Virus record (IMG/VR): IMGVR_UViG_3300023174_000219
Coordinates: 1 to 53,638 of that record
Direction: 5' to 3' (one strand)
From: a virus
DNA length: 53,638 bases
Of the stretch, positions 20,942-29,033 are shown one piece after another. How positions within the stretch are numbered: position 1 is the first letter of the stretch; the number at the start of each line of letters is the position of its first letter. The position numbers were made by a program, and so were the translations under genes. The notes under the pieces were generated by a model, which saw only the letters and a list, made by a program, of their open reading frames with translations, was not told the origin of the DNA and made no database searches.

Positions 20942-21121
20942 TTATTCTCCTTTTAAAATTGATTTTTTAATTTTTTTATTATCCGCTTCAGATGCGTACA
21001 GTGCTCTCATGTGAGCAACTGCACGAGACTTGCTTGGATGGCACCCTACAAGCTCTCCTGTTTCTTTAACAACTGCGAATCCTTTACAGCCAGCAGCACC
21101 CTGCTTTACTTTCCAAGGCAT
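20942..21121 (-). CDS. Small conserved hypothetical protein, 59 aa
   Basis: MPWKVKQGAAGCKGFAVVKE... GCHPSKSRAVAHMRALYAS has a short two-stranded motif followed by an AxxHxxAL helix found in phage and actinobacterial capsid-linked or regulatory proteins. It sits between Dps and endolysin and shares junctions with both. Confidence 0.6.
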   Translation of the reverse strand: MPWKVKQGAAGCKGFAVVKETGELVGCHPSKSRAVAHMRALYASEADNKKIKKSILKGE

Positions 21122-21576
21122 TAGAAATTCACCATGCTTTTAAGAGATGCTGTAATTTTCCATCTCCATTTTTCATGAGATGTAATTCTATCTGCAAAGA
21201 AGTTTGCAACTCCCTGCTCGTTTGCATCATTTGCAATTATAAATCCAGCCTTTAAATCTGTAATAATTTGCTCATTAGAAGAAAGCAATGACTGAAGCAT
21301 CTCAATAGGGCTTGTTACATTCATATCTAAATCATACTTAACATTAGATGTCTCATAAATCTTTACTGTATCAAACTCTGCCTTCCCGCCAAAAGATCTG
21401 ATCCATTCTGCAAACGTATCCACGGCTCCGTCTGCATCCTCGTAGATTTCCCCAAACATCTCATGAAACTGATCAAACAAGATGCCTTCCACATTCCAGT
21501 GGTATCCGTGTGCCTTTGTCCCATAAATAAATGAATTTGACTGAAGTACTCTTAGTGCTTGAATTAAAGATTCCAT
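21121..21576 (-). CDS. dps: Dps-family ferritin-like protein, 151 aa
   Basis: KAHGYHWNVEG at residues 21-31 and the D-x3-E segment of AVDTFAEWIR contain the full ferroxidase set His26, His38, Asp53, Glu57 with the same spacing as bacterial Dps (12, 15 and 4). Dps forms a 12-mer that oxidises and stores iron and protects DNA. ATG 21576 with GGGGG upstream is chosen; the frame extends to 21603 but lacks a ribosome site. Its short N-terminus lacks the Lys-rich DNA-binding tail of E. coli Dps. Confidence 0.88.
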   Translation of the reverse strand: MESLIQALRVLQSNSFIYGTKAHGYHWNVEGILFDQFHEMFGEIYEDADGAVDTFAEWIRSFGGKAEFDTVKIYETSNVKYDLDMNVTSPIEMLQSLLSSNEQIITDLKAGFIIANDANEQGVANFFADRITSHEKWRWKITASLKSMVNF

Positions 21577-21602
21577 TTGTCCCCCTAAAATTATATATAT
21601 CA

Positions 21603-21611
21603 ATTATAGCA
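21603..21611 (-). promoter_or_regulatory. Extended -10 promoter for dps
   Basis: TGC-TATAAT (21611-21603), between tRNA-Arg and the dps start. Confidence 0.5.
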
Positions 21612-21629
21612 TTTGTACCGTTACACAAG

Positions 21630-21702
21630 CGCCCTCGGCAGGGATCGAACCTGCGACGCAGACCTTAGAAGAGTCTCGCTCTGTCCACTGAGCTACGAAG
21701 GC
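21630..21702 (-). tRNA. tRNA-Arg (TCT)
   Basis: Acceptor GCCTTCG/CGAGGGC with one G-U pair, D-stem GCTC/GAGC, anticodon loop CTTCTAA (anticodon TCT), T-arm GCAGG-TTCGATC-CCTGC, discriminator G. Reads AGA, a frequent codon in this AT-rich genome. CCA is not encoded. Confidence 0.93.
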
Positions 21703-21708
21703 TTAAAA

Positions 21709-22020
21709 TCAATTGTTTGGCATATCTGGTATATCCATTTGAACTATACCAAACTCCTTAGCCATGGCCTTTCCTTCTTCTGTTAACTCTAGGGTTGCTT
21801 CTAAATTTTCGTTATATGAAACAGATACTAATCCCATATCATATAGCGACATGAGCGACTCGTCTACATGCTTTTCGTGAGCCTCCCATAAATCTGGAGC
21901 TAATTTTTTAGCTGCTTCTGTAATAGCATATATAAATTCACCATCTTCAGATATACCAGCCACTTCTACTGCGCCTATTTCAATATAATAATTTAAAATA
22001 TCATCTGCATCGTCTTTCAT
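21709..22020 (-). CDS. Hypothetical acidic protein, 103 aa
   Basis: YYIEIGAVEVAGISEDGEFI and DLWEAHEKHVDESLMSLYDM look like a winged-helix-like alpha/beta fold seen in a widespread small phage family. Negatively charged, so DNA binding is unlikely. Lies between two tRNA genes; GAAAGGTG precedes the ATG. Confidence 0.6.
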   Translation of the reverse strand: MKDDADDILNYYIEIGAVEVAGISEDGEFIYAITEAAKKLAPDLWEAHEKHVDESLMSLYDMGLVSVSYNENLEATLELTEEGKAMAKEFGIVQMDIPDMPNN

Positions 22021-22034
22021 ATAACACCTTTCTG

Positions 22035-22109
22035 TGCAACAGGTAGGACTTGAACCTACGAATAACCGAATTATGAGTTCGGGGCCTTAACCAACTTGGC
22101 TACTGTTGC
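22035..22109 (-). tRNA. tRNA-Met (CAT)
   Basis: Acceptor GCAACAG/CTGTTGC, D-stem GCC/GGC, anticodon loop CTCATAA (anticodon CAT), T-arm GTAGG-TTCAAGT-CCTAC, discriminator A. The G1-C72 pair argues against an initiator. It could also be tRNA-Ile decoding AUA if C34 is modified to lysidine. Confidence 0.9.
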
Positions 22110-22116
22110 CAAGTGT

Positions 22117-22368
22117 CTATTGTAACGTGCCGTCTTCGTTTTTGTCAATAGTTTCTTCAACTATTTGTTGTACATATTCAGAAAAATGTTTTCTAATATT
22201 GCCCATTGGCCTAGACCCAGATGCTTTCCATATTCTTTTATATTCAATTACATTTGCAAATGTGGTAGGGCATAACATTGTTCCATTATACTCTTTAAGT
22301 ACAGTTGGTAGCGGAACATGTTTACCGCAACATTTGCATTCTTTAGCTTTTTCTTGATATAGGCTCAT
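22117..22368 (-). CDS. Small zinc-binding phage protein next to TerL, 83 aa
   Basis: CKCCGKHVPLPTVLKEYNGT then MLCPTTFANVIEYKRIW: a CxxC...H...C pattern and a basic IRKHFSEYVQQIVEETI helix. The start overlaps the TerL stop as ATGA. This family often lies next to phage terminases; role unknown. Confidence 0.65.
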   Translation of the reverse strand: MSLYQEKAKECKCCGKHVPLPTVLKEYNGTMLCPTTFANVIEYKRIWKASGSRPMGNIRKHFSEYVQQIVEETIDKNEDGTLQ

Positions 22369-24170
22369 AGTATCATCATTCTTTCCATCGATTCTCTTAG
22401 GTCTTCTGGCATTCTAGGTGCACGAATCATATTTTGAACATACTCCTTCTCGCCATCTGCGTCAGTATTAAAGTCATTATCAAAACTCATAGACTCGTAT
22501 GTATGAATTTTAATTTCTTCATTTGTATCAAACTTACTTCTACTTATTGAATTAAAAATTGATCCGCATACAGCATCCGCCAAGTCCTTTGAACCCTTTC
22601 TTGGGTGGTCAACTCTATCACGCATAATTTTTAACTGAAGTAATTCATCTATAAGTAATTTAATATGTGGTCCAGTTAATCTTTCTTCTGCAACTACCAT
22701 TGCCATATCATCGTAATGTTTTTTAGCAACAGACAGAATCTCTGTGTTGATGCCATATTGTTTTAGTTGCTGCATCATATCATGAGAATTCCATCTGTCA
22801 AAAGTACAGACACGTATCTTAAATCCACGAGTTCTTAAAGACAGAATGTAGTCTTTAACTTCTGTAAAGTCTACAGATTTATCTGCAGTCGGCGTCCAAT
22901 ATCTAACTGCATCTACTTCAACCATTGGAGCTGGTTGAGAATAAGTATCTGTAACTTTTATGTTAACCCATTTATTAACGTGTGACATTGCTACAGCACA
23001 ATGGTCATGCTTCTGTGCAAGGTCTACGTGTATGAAATACTCTTTGTCTGGGTCTGGAATAAACCACTCTTCAAGTCTTCCAAAATTATCTACAGCAAGG
23101 TGCGCCTTATTAAATGCTTTTTCAATCTTTTCTCTTGACTTAAAGAAAGCATCTACTGCATCTGGTGGCATACATGCAAATCTGGATAGGGCATCTAGAG
23201 GGTTTGTAAAGAAAGCAACTTTAAAATCATCAATCTTTCTAACTGGATTGATCTCCCATGTAGGTCTCTTTAGAGCATATACTTTAGGAATCTTGTATGA
23301 AACAATATGATCTTCTTCCCACTCAACACTAAATTCATTGCCTTCCGTTCCATCTGGAAGATCCTCATCCATTTTAAATTTATGATCACGAATAATTGTT
23401 TGCTTCTCTGCCACAACAGCGTCGTAGCGCTGTTGGATATAATCATTCTTATATCTTGGGAATGAAAGCAATATGACTTTACCAAAGTCTGGGAAACGTG
23501 AGTCTACTGACGCCCTGTACATATCATATATAGCCGCACCAGTCTTTGCCTGTTCATGACCAGTTGTATTTTCAATGGCAAAACCTGAAATCTCATCAAG
23601 GATGACAACAATAACGTTATACCCTTCCCATGCTTCACGCTCAGAGTGTCCAGAGTGTACGGTTATAGCTTTATCAAATTTAATTTCCGCTGCTTTATCG
23701 CTATACTTTCCAGCAAACCACGGTGACTTTTCAATACGTGTTTTAAATCCTTTAAAGAAAACATTGCTTGCCTGTTGAGAGTTGATAGCGATATTAATAA
23801 TATCAATTGAGTCTCCAGGTGGCTTGCCATAATATGTTGCTGGATCTTTTAGACACAATAGCAAATAAACTATATAGGCAACTGCGATTGTAGAACAGTA
23901 GTCTTTACCGCTACCTTTACCTAATTGTGCGACAACTTCGTTTGCAGTCTGCTTAAACCTAACCTTGCCTTCTTGTTCCCCAAATAATTTAATTAAAGTA
24001 GATTCTTTATATATCTGTGAGCTTTTTTCAATTAATGTATATTGGTAATCTGAAAGAGGTGGTAGCCCTAAGTAGTCTGGATGATTTACAAATGTTTTTA
24101 AATCGACTGGCTTTTCATCAAACTCTTCACCGTCAAGTAAATCAATTAGATCACCAAAATTAAGATCCAC
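22365..24170 (-). CDS. terL: Terminase large subunit, 601 aa
   Basis: ATPase domain: Walker A GKGSGKD (84-90), Walker B VIVVILDEIS (186-195). Nuclease domain: Asp383 (HVDLAQKHDH), Asp458 (TFDRWNSHD) and Asp532 (KDLADAVCG), the metal ligands of the RNase H-like fold. It translocates DNA into the prohead and cuts concatemers. GTG start with AGAGGA upstream, overlapping the previous gene by 11 bases. Confidence 0.93.
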   Translation of the reverse strand: MDLNFGDLIDLLDGEEFDEKPVDLKTFVNHPDYLGLPPLSDYQYTLIEKSSQIYKESTLIKLFGEQEGKVRFKQTANEVVAQLGKGSGKDYCSTIAVAYIVYLLLCLKDPATYYGKPPGDSIDIINIAINSQQASNVFFKGFKTRIEKSPWFAGKYSDKAAEIKFDKAITVHSGHSEREAWEGYNVIVVILDEISGFAIENTTGHEQAKTGAAIYDMYRASVDSRFPDFGKVILLSFPRYKNDYIQQRYDAVVAEKQTIIRDHKFKMDEDLPDGTEGNEFSVEWEEDHIVSYKIPKVYALKRPTWEINPVRKIDDFKVAFFTNPLDALSRFACMPPDAVDAFFKSREKIEKAFNKAHLAVDNFGRLEEWFIPDPDKEYFIHVDLAQKHDHCAVAMSHVNKWVNIKVTDTYSQPAPMVEVDAVRYWTPTADKSVDFTEVKDYILSLRTRGFKIRVCTFDRWNSHDMMQQLKQYGINTEILSVAKKHYDDMAMVVAEERLTGPHIKLLIDELLQLKIMRDRVDHPRKGSKDLADAVCGSIFNSISRSKFDTNEEIKIHTYESMSFDNDFNTDADGEKEYVQNMIRAPRMPEDLRESMERMMIL

Positions 24171-24696
24171 TAGCGTCCTCTACTACAATAGCCTCTACTA
24201 CTCCAGTAATTTGGGACAATCTTTTAGCAACATCCATTTTGCATTTAGGGCAGGTAGATGTAACTTCTTTTAATATCTTAACTAAAACTTCTTGTTTACG
24301 TTCTGCCTCAGCAATTTGAGAAGCTATTTCATTATTTTCAAGTACGCCAACAGATTGAAGCATTCCAATTCTCTTAGCTTCAATATCTGCAATTAATTTT
24401 AATGTTCCAGACTTAACATTAAGTTGACCCTGTGTATCGGCATCCTCAACTGTTTTCCAGGCCTCTTTAATCAGCATGGCATAATGTTGATCAGCACCAG
24501 AGATCGCCTCTTTAGCACGGTCTCTAAGGCTTGTATCGTTATGGATTACAGACTTCCACTCATCAATAAATTCAATTACCTCCTTACGGGTAAAACCCGT
24601 AAGGGTGGCAATTTGAGTTGGGCTGTTACCCTTAAGTAATTCTTCTACAACCTTATTCATTCGGTCATAATGTATAGCTGGCTCTAATTCAGTCAT
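24160..24696 (-). CDS. Putative terminase small subunit, 178 aa
   Basis: An N-terminal helix-turn-helix (NSPTQIATLTGFTRKEVIEF, about residues 24-43) precedes a helical middle (YAMLIKEAWKTVEDADTQGQ) and a Cys pair (TCPKCKMDV). Its location directly before TerL and HTH plus oligomerisation-type helices fit TerS. Leaderless: a TATAAT lies 6 nt before the ATG. Confidence 0.65.
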   Translation of the reverse strand: MTELEPAIHYDRMNKVVEELLKGNSPTQIATLTGFTRKEVIEFIDEWKSVIHNDTSLRDRAKEAISGADQHYAMLIKEAWKTVEDADTQGQLNVKSGTLKLIADIEAKRIGMLQSVGVLENNEIASQIAEAERKQEVLVKILKEVTSTCPKCKMDVAKRLSQITGVVEAIVVEDASGS

Positions 24697-24702
24697 ACAT
24701 AT

Positions 24703-24731
24703 ATTATACTTCTAGTCGACTGAAATAGCAA
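24703..24731 (-). promoter_or_regulatory. Leaderless promoter for the terminase operon
   Basis: -35 TTGCTA (24731-24726), 17-bp spacer, -10 TATAAT (24708-24703), 6 nt to ATG 24696. It lies in the end of the 25053-24712 gene. Confidence 0.65.
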
Positions 24732-25053
24732 GTCGCTTAGCAATTTTAAGAAGTATTAAATAACCAATCATATCGTCAATATCGTTATCTCCTGCAAATC
24801 CTGAGCCATTTTTAATTCTATTTATTTTGTCGTCAATACGAATTTTAATTTGCTCTTGATTATCTGCTTGAGAAAATATACGAATTGGGCTTAATGCCGA
24901 ATCTCCGTATGATATATTTTTTTGAATTAACATTTCTGCAATTTCAAGACACTCTCTAATAATTCTATGACCAGAAGGAGCGTCTGTTGCTATTAATTGT
25001 AGATCTGTAATCCAAGTTTGATAACCGCTATCCTTATTTGGATACCCCGCCAT
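24712..25053 (-). CDS. DUF1599-type (nucleotide-modification-associated) protein, 113 aa
   Basis: NISYGDSALSPIRIFSQADN, then RIDDKINRIKNGSG and DNDIDDMIGYLILLKIA match the DUF1599 pattern of YGxS...RIxDKxxRI...DxxxDxxxYLxLL. The domain occurs in phages and in nucleotide-modification loci. ATAGGAGAAAAA precedes the ATG. Confidence 0.65.
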   Translation of the reverse strand: MAGYPNKDSGYQTWITDLQLIATDAPSGHRIIRECLEIAEMLIQKNISYGDSALSPIRIFSQADNQEQIKIRIDDKINRIKNGSGFAGDNDIDDMIGYLILLKIAKRLAISVD

Positions 25054-25061
25054 TTTTTCTC

Positions 25062-25679
25062 CTATTCGTGAATATGCTCTGGTCGTACGTAATCTGGATT
25101 CTTACGTACCCAAACCTGCCATCCCTTTTCAATAACTGTAAGATGTTCTGAATACATGCTAACAAACATATCTATGGCTGGTCCTGGATTATATCTGGCT
25201 CCTCGTGGATGTGTCCATGCATAATCATCAATAGCCATAATTCCACCTGGCTTTAAAAGCTCCCAGGATAGTAGGGCATCCATCATAAATGCTTGAGGCA
25301 TGTGGTCACCATCAATATAGATAAAATCATATTGGGTTGATCTATTTTTCATCAACCATTCATCACTGTATGCCTTATGTTTAATTAACTGATCTTTAAA
25401 TGGTTCAAGTTGTTCATCAAATGCTGACTCTACATCTGAAAAATCAAATGCCTCGTGTGCAACATTTCCATTCCACGGATCAACACAAGTTAACTTGGAT
25501 GTCTTGTTTGTCAAAATATTTTCAATTGTCCATGCAGCACTATTGCCACAGAATGAACCAATTTCTAAAAACTTTAGGTTTGGCTTTCCCCTAAACTCAT
25601 CAAGTAGACGATCAAAGTCGTCCTGTGTTTTATTTCCTAAAAACCAATTAGGTAATTTTTCTGCTAGTTCTCTGCTCAT
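25062..25679 (-). CDS. Class I SAM-dependent methyltransferase, 205 aa
   Basis: LKFLEIGSFCGNSAAWTIEN is the SAM-binding motif I; KLTCVDPWNG is motif II; QYDFIYIDGDHMPQAFMMDA and LLKPGGIMAIDDYAW follow as in the Methyltransf_24 family. Most members act on sugars or small molecules. It is co-transcribed with the glycosyltransferase, so both may modify a glycan, either on host surface or virion. Confidence 0.8.
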   Translation of the reverse strand: MSRELAEKLPNWFLGNKTQDDFDRLLDEFRGKPNLKFLEIGSFCGNSAAWTIENILTNKTSKLTCVDPWNGNVAHEAFDFSDVESAFDEQLEPFKDQLIKHKAYSDEWLMKNRSTQYDFIYIDGDHMPQAFMMDALLSWELLKPGGIMAIDDYAWTHPRGARYNPGPAIDMFVSMYSEHLTVIEKGWQVWVRKNPDYVRPEHIHE

Positions 25680-26389
25680 GTGTTTCTCTTTTCTGGCACT
25701 GGATGGCCTATTTCTCTAGTTTGAAATGTCGATACCATATCATACAATTTACATCCAATTTCCGCAAGGGGGTGGATGGTGTAGCTTTTAAATAAGTCTG
25801 GCTGCCTATAAATATACCAATCGATAGGCATTGTCAACCCAGTATGTTTAACTAAGTTTAACATTTTTTTTGCTGATTTTCTATTTAATACGTAGCATAG
25901 CATTGACCAGTCTTGGTATGCTTTAACTATGTATGTATTGCTTTCTATGCCATGATTAGCCTGACTAAACCTAGGCAATTGATCATCATGTACAAAATAA
26001 CTAAATACGTCCCAATCTTCTGGCAACCCGCCCATATATTTTTCTAAAAGATATATAAATCCTATTTGATCTGGTACATGAATATCGTCTTCCATAAGCA
26101 TCAGGTATTCTTTGTCTGTATTTAAAAAGTTCTTAATTGCCAATAAGTTACTGGCCCATATTCCTAGTTCGCCCCATTTAAATTCACGTTCAGTTTTAAT
26201 TAAATTATGCTTTTCATTAAAATCAAAATACTGTTCCTCATTGCTTATTAATACAGTCTCTGTATCCAGCCTACTCATTTTATTAGAAAGAAATTCATCT
26301 AATGTATTAAATAGCTCTTCCCTTTTTTCATGAGATTCTCCATATCCTGGAATATGAAAAATTTTGTAACACATTTTGTTAGCTATCAT
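25676..26389 (-). CDS. Glycosyltransferase family 25-like, 237 aa
   Basis: KIFHIPGYGESHEKREELFN at the N-terminus, KWGELGIWASNLLAIKNFLN and LMLMEDDIHVP carry the GT25-type EDD metal-binding motif. C-terminal MPIDWYIYRQPDLFKSYTIH completes the fold. Transfers a hexose to a surface glycan or protein; target unknown. Starts with an ATGA overlap. Confidence 0.75.
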   Translation of the reverse strand: MIANKMCYKIFHIPGYGESHEKREELFNTLDEFLSNKMSRLDTETVLISNEEQYFDFNEKHNLIKTEREFKWGELGIWASNLLAIKNFLNTDKEYLMLMEDDIHVPDQIGFIYLLEKYMGGLPEDWDVFSYFVHDDQLPRFSQANHGIESNTYIVKAYQDWSMLCYVLNRKSAKKMLNLVKHTGLTMPIDWYIYRQPDLFKSYTIHPLAEIGCKLYDMVSTFQTREIGHPVPEKRNT

Positions 26390-26532
26390 CTTTTTTTAAT
26401 TAGCCCAAACTGTTCTAAATATCTCTGTATGGTCATAGCAGAGACACCACACTCTTTACCAATTTCTGTTACTGTTTTTTTCTGTATTACATATCTTCTA
26501 TGTAACCACTCTTTACTTTGATAAAGTTTCAT
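26386..26532 (-). CDS. HTH-only DNA-binding peptide, 48 aa
   Basis: YQSKEWLHRRYVIQKKTVTE then IGKECGVSAMTIQRYLEQFG is a helix-turn-helix of the type found at ends of homing endonucleases and recombinases. Here it stands alone. ATG 26532 overlaps the RuvC gene end. It may be a small regulator or a remnant of a larger gene. Confidence 0.6.
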   Translation of the reverse strand: MKLYQSKEWLHRRYVIQKKTVTEIGKECGVSAMTIQRYLEQFGLIKKR

Positions 26533-27095
26533 CGTTCCGTCAACACCGTATTAGAATAATGTGCAATGCCGAATGCATCTGCCACATCAAAATCATCTAG
26601 GGAAAGACTATATTTAGAATTAAAGTAGTCTACTGTTCTTTGCTTACGCATATTCCTTAATTGATTTTTATACCATGAGTCTGCATAACCTGGATTCTCA
26701 AATCTTATTTTATCTTTTTCAAACTTTGTAGGATTTTTATTTCCAATATGTGCTTGCCAAGCAGTGGGTGATATTGTTATAACCTTAGCCCCTGTCGACA
26801 TTAACTCTGCAATAACAACACCATATACATATGATAGTTTAATTACAGCATCTGGAGACCTAACTAAAATAGCACCCTCAACAACGATATAATCTGATTT
26901 TAATTCATCAAGCATTAGAGCCATCTTCTTTTTTGCATCAAATATCTTATCATATATATCTGATCCAACTAAGTTTATCTTTCCCCATTTTAACGGTTGA
27001 TCATCTTCCATTAGGCAGAATGCTATAGAGTTAGTGGACGCATCTATGCCAAGAACTCTGTGCGCTTTTGTTTTAACTAGGTCAGCTAATTTCAT
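26529..27095 (-). CDS. RuvC-like Holliday junction resolvase, 188 aa
   Basis: RVLGIDASTNSIAFCLME holds the first Asp (18), YIVVEGAI Glu73, and FDVADAFGIAHY Asp170/Asp173: the acidic metal-binding set of RuvC. It resolves four-way junctions during recombination and packaging. Start overlaps the upstream zinc-protein gene by 14 bases with AGGA upstream. Confidence 0.85.
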   Translation of the reverse strand: MKLADLVKTKAHRVLGIDASTNSIAFCLMEDDQPLKWGKINLVGSDIYDKIFDAKKKMALMLDELKSDYIVVEGAILVRSPDAVIKLSYVYGVVIAELMSTGAKVITISPTAWQAHIGNKNPTKFEKDKIRFENPGYADSWYKNQLRNMRKQRTVDYFNSKYSLSLDDFDVADAFGIAHYSNTVLTER

Positions 27096-27360
27096 TTATC
27101 ATTCCTAGCAGGTTACTTTTAGTTTTTAAATTAATATTTTTTTCGCATGTTGCACAAAAGTTTGACTGATTGTATCTGCTAAGCTGAGCACCACATTTTT
27201 TACATGGTCTTAACGCACCATTTCTAATAGCCTTCTTCTCATAATACTTTTCCATGATCCTACGATTTGTAGCAATACGGCAGCACTCATCAGTACAATA
27301 TTTTTGATTATGTGTTTTAGGCTCAAAGTCTTTTGCACACTCTTTATTCCCACAGATCAT
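27082..27360 (-). CDS. Zinc-finger actinophage protein, 92 aa
   Basis: Eight Cys in two sets: CGNKECAKDF...YCTDECC and RPCKKCGAQL...FCATCEK. An RRIMEKYYEKK helix separates them. The pattern with a QKYCxxxC core recurs in actinophages. Placed in the recombination block; might bind DNA. Confidence 0.65.
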   Translation of the reverse strand: MICGNKECAKDFEPKTHNQKYCTDECCRIATNRRIMEKYYEKKAIRNGALRPCKKCGAQLSRYNQSNFCATCEKNINLKTKSNLLGMINEIS

Positions 27361-28148
27361 ACTTTTGGAACCTCAAATGATTCTATCTGTACAGTTCCAA
27401 GTTGTGCTGATTTATCCCAACATTCTTTTTTAATTGGGCAGTATGTACACGGCATCTTGGACTTTGTTGCTCCAGCTGGTCTCATTGGGAGATCTCCGTC
27501 TTTAAAATTATCCCAGACTTCGCACATCCATAGAAAAGCATCCTCAATTATCTTAGTATTCTTTTCATTCATAGAGATAGGAATAACAAGGATCTCTTGA
27601 GTATTCTTATTTTCATATAAGAAAAAGCCTTCTTTAGCATTTTTAAGCTTCATGTATGTAAGTAATTGAAGCATGTGGTTTGCTGTTGGTTTCATTTCAG
27701 CCTGTCTAGAATCCCAGACCTCTTGCTTAGCCGTTTTGATTTCACCAATTACGGTTTCTCCATCATACTCCATAATTAAATCTATAAAGCCACGGATAGG
27801 TGGATATTCATTAACAATCTCTTCTTCTTCTGCCTTAAATTGTGGCATAGTTGAAATAAGTTTTTGAAGTCTTTCATGAGCTTGCGTTCCCTGCGCCATA
27901 TTAGCTACCGCAACCGCATCATTGTCATCGATAAACATTGCTCCGCTAAATGCCATATACCAATATCTTGGGCATGTTCCATGACCATACCCCAAAGAAC
28001 TCGGGCTAAATGACTTCTTTGTCATTTCTCCATCTGCACGTTTAGTATTTCTGTATGATTCGTCAAGAAGCTGAGCAAATAACTCTGGGTCAAAGTGCTT
28101 GCCTGTATGCTTTTTAAACTTAAGGTTCTTTACTATATCTCTACCCAT
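27357..28148 (-). CDS. Cas4/RecB-like exonuclease, 263 aa
   Basis: Catalytic His91 (GTQAHERLQ), Asp123 (IRGFIDLIM), Glu136 and Lys138 (GEIKTAK), and Gln161 (HMLQLLTY). Cys59 plus Cys234, 237 and 243 form the iron-sulfur site of Cas4. Cas4 and phage relatives give 5'-3' exonuclease for recombination; no CRISPR array lies nearby, so this is a phage recombination enzyme. Confidence 0.85.
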   Translation of the reverse strand: MGRDIVKNLKFKKHTGKHFDPELFAQLLDESYRNTKRADGEMTKKSFSPSSLGYGHGTCPRYWYMAFSGAMFIDDNDAVAVANMAQGTQAHERLQKLISTMPQFKAEEEEIVNEYPPIRGFIDLIMEYDGETVIGEIKTAKQEVWDSRQAEMKPTANHMLQLLTYMKLKNAKEGFFLYENKNTQEILVIPISMNEKNTKIIEDAFLWMCEVWDNFKDGDLPMRPAGATKSKMPCTYCPIKKECWDKSAQLGTVQIESFEVPKV

Positions 28149-28486
28149 TATGAATTGTACCTAACGACATACTTAAGTGCATCTACAAGCTTGTCTATGG
28201 ACTCCTTTACTGAATAATAAATGTTCTTCTTATTGTTATTGACAGTACCAGCCTTGTCCTTTGCAACTGTTGAGTAAACAGAAGCTAGAACGGCAAATTT
28301 AGTAGACATAGCCTGTAGTTCCATAATTAAATGCGGTGCCTTTGCCGAAGGAACATCTGGATTCATTAATAATTTTACCACAATAGCCAGCGCTTTATCT
28401 AGATGCTCATCTTTCATGAAATCATGTAGATCATTAAACTCTGTAATGGTGCTAATTAATTCTAGAGTATTCTTATCGTCCGCCAT
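28148..28486 (-). CDS. Conserved phage recombination-block protein, 112 aa
   Basis: Helical; DKALAIVVKLLMNPDVPSAK and LIMELQAMSTKFAVLASVYS are visible, a pattern of small proteins beside Cas4-like nucleases in phages. Ends KYVVRYNS. No enzyme motif. Confidence 0.6.
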   Translation of the reverse strand: MADDKNTLELISTITEFNDLHDFMKDEHLDKALAIVVKLLMNPDVPSAKAPHLIMELQAMSTKFAVLASVYSTVAKDKAGTVNNNKKNIYYSVKESIDKLVDALKYVVRYNS

Positions 28487-28577
28487 TTTTAATTTCCTTA
28501 TCTAACTTATCTATAAATAATCCTAACCCATAGCCGATAACTAGGCCAAGGCCAAAACCGCAGAGGAATGTAATCAT
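28473..28577 (-). CDS. Tiny single-TM peptide, 34 aa
   Basis: MITFLCGFGLGLVIGYGLGL is one Gly-rich TM helix, then a charged tail. ATG 28577 shares a base with the previous stop (TAATG). Overlaps the next gene by 14 bases. Confidence 0.5.
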   Translation of the reverse strand: MITFLCGFGLGLVIGYGLGLFIDKLDKEIKNGGR

Positions 28578-28735
28578 TAGAATAACCTTTGCACTATTCC
28601 ATATCCAAGCCAAAGCCCAAATATTCCCATAAGCCCAGCAAATACTGGTGGTGCTGGAACTGGAAGTTTAAATATGCTAAATACAGCACCAACTCCCATG
28701 CCAGTAAGCGTAGTTAAAAACACTTCTCTAATCAT
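28577..28735 (-). CDS. XapX-domain membrane protein, 52 aa
   Basis: LTGMGVGAVFSIFKLPVPAP and VFAGLMGIFGLWLGYG match the XapX signature (GxxxGxxFxxxxxPxPAPP...GxxGIxGxWLGY). Two TM helices. GGAGGAGAATC is the ribosome site. Function of XapX unknown. Confidence 0.75.
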   Translation of the reverse strand: MIREVFLTTLTGMGVGAVFSIFKLPVPAPPVFAGLMGIFGLWLGYGIVQRLF

Positions 28736-29033
28736 GATTCTCCTCCCAAAACTGAATTAGATCTTCCAATACAGTCCATTCAATAATTCCTAATCTAACT
28801 TTAGACTCAGTACCAATTATAATTTTTAATGCTGGATGCATGTCTCTACTAACTTTAAATGTATCAGTACAGATCTTTGACCATACTGGTTTATTTAAAG
28901 TAAAAGATGCAGACGCTTCTTTATAATCTACCAAAAACTGATTCCATTTGGCATCACCTTTTTGATAATCTCCACGGCCACTATTTTTTTGAGCCTTAGC
29001 GCCATCTCTTTTAACTTCAGATCTTTCTGACAC
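28728..29033 (-). CDS. PD-(D/E)XK nuclease-like protein, 101 aa
   Basis: NSGRGDYQKGDAKWNQFLVD followed by YKEASASFTL: a D...D-x-K-like core (KGDA, VDYKE) at residues 26-38, as in small phage Holliday-junction or restriction-type nucleases of this size. A homologous GRGxxxKGDA...VDYKE pattern occurs in cyanophages. Likely resolvase or repair nuclease. Confidence 0.6.
   Translation of the reverse strand: MSERSEVKRDGAKAQKNSGRGDYQKGDAKWNQFLVDYKEASASFTLNKPVWSKICTDTFKVSRDMHPALKIIIGTESKVRLGIIEWTVLEDLIQFWEENHD

Noticed and set aside
27357-28148. Cas4 homologue as part of a CRISPR-Cas system
   Set aside because: No cas1, cas2 or array nearby; RecA, RuvC and SSB neighbours show phage recombination.
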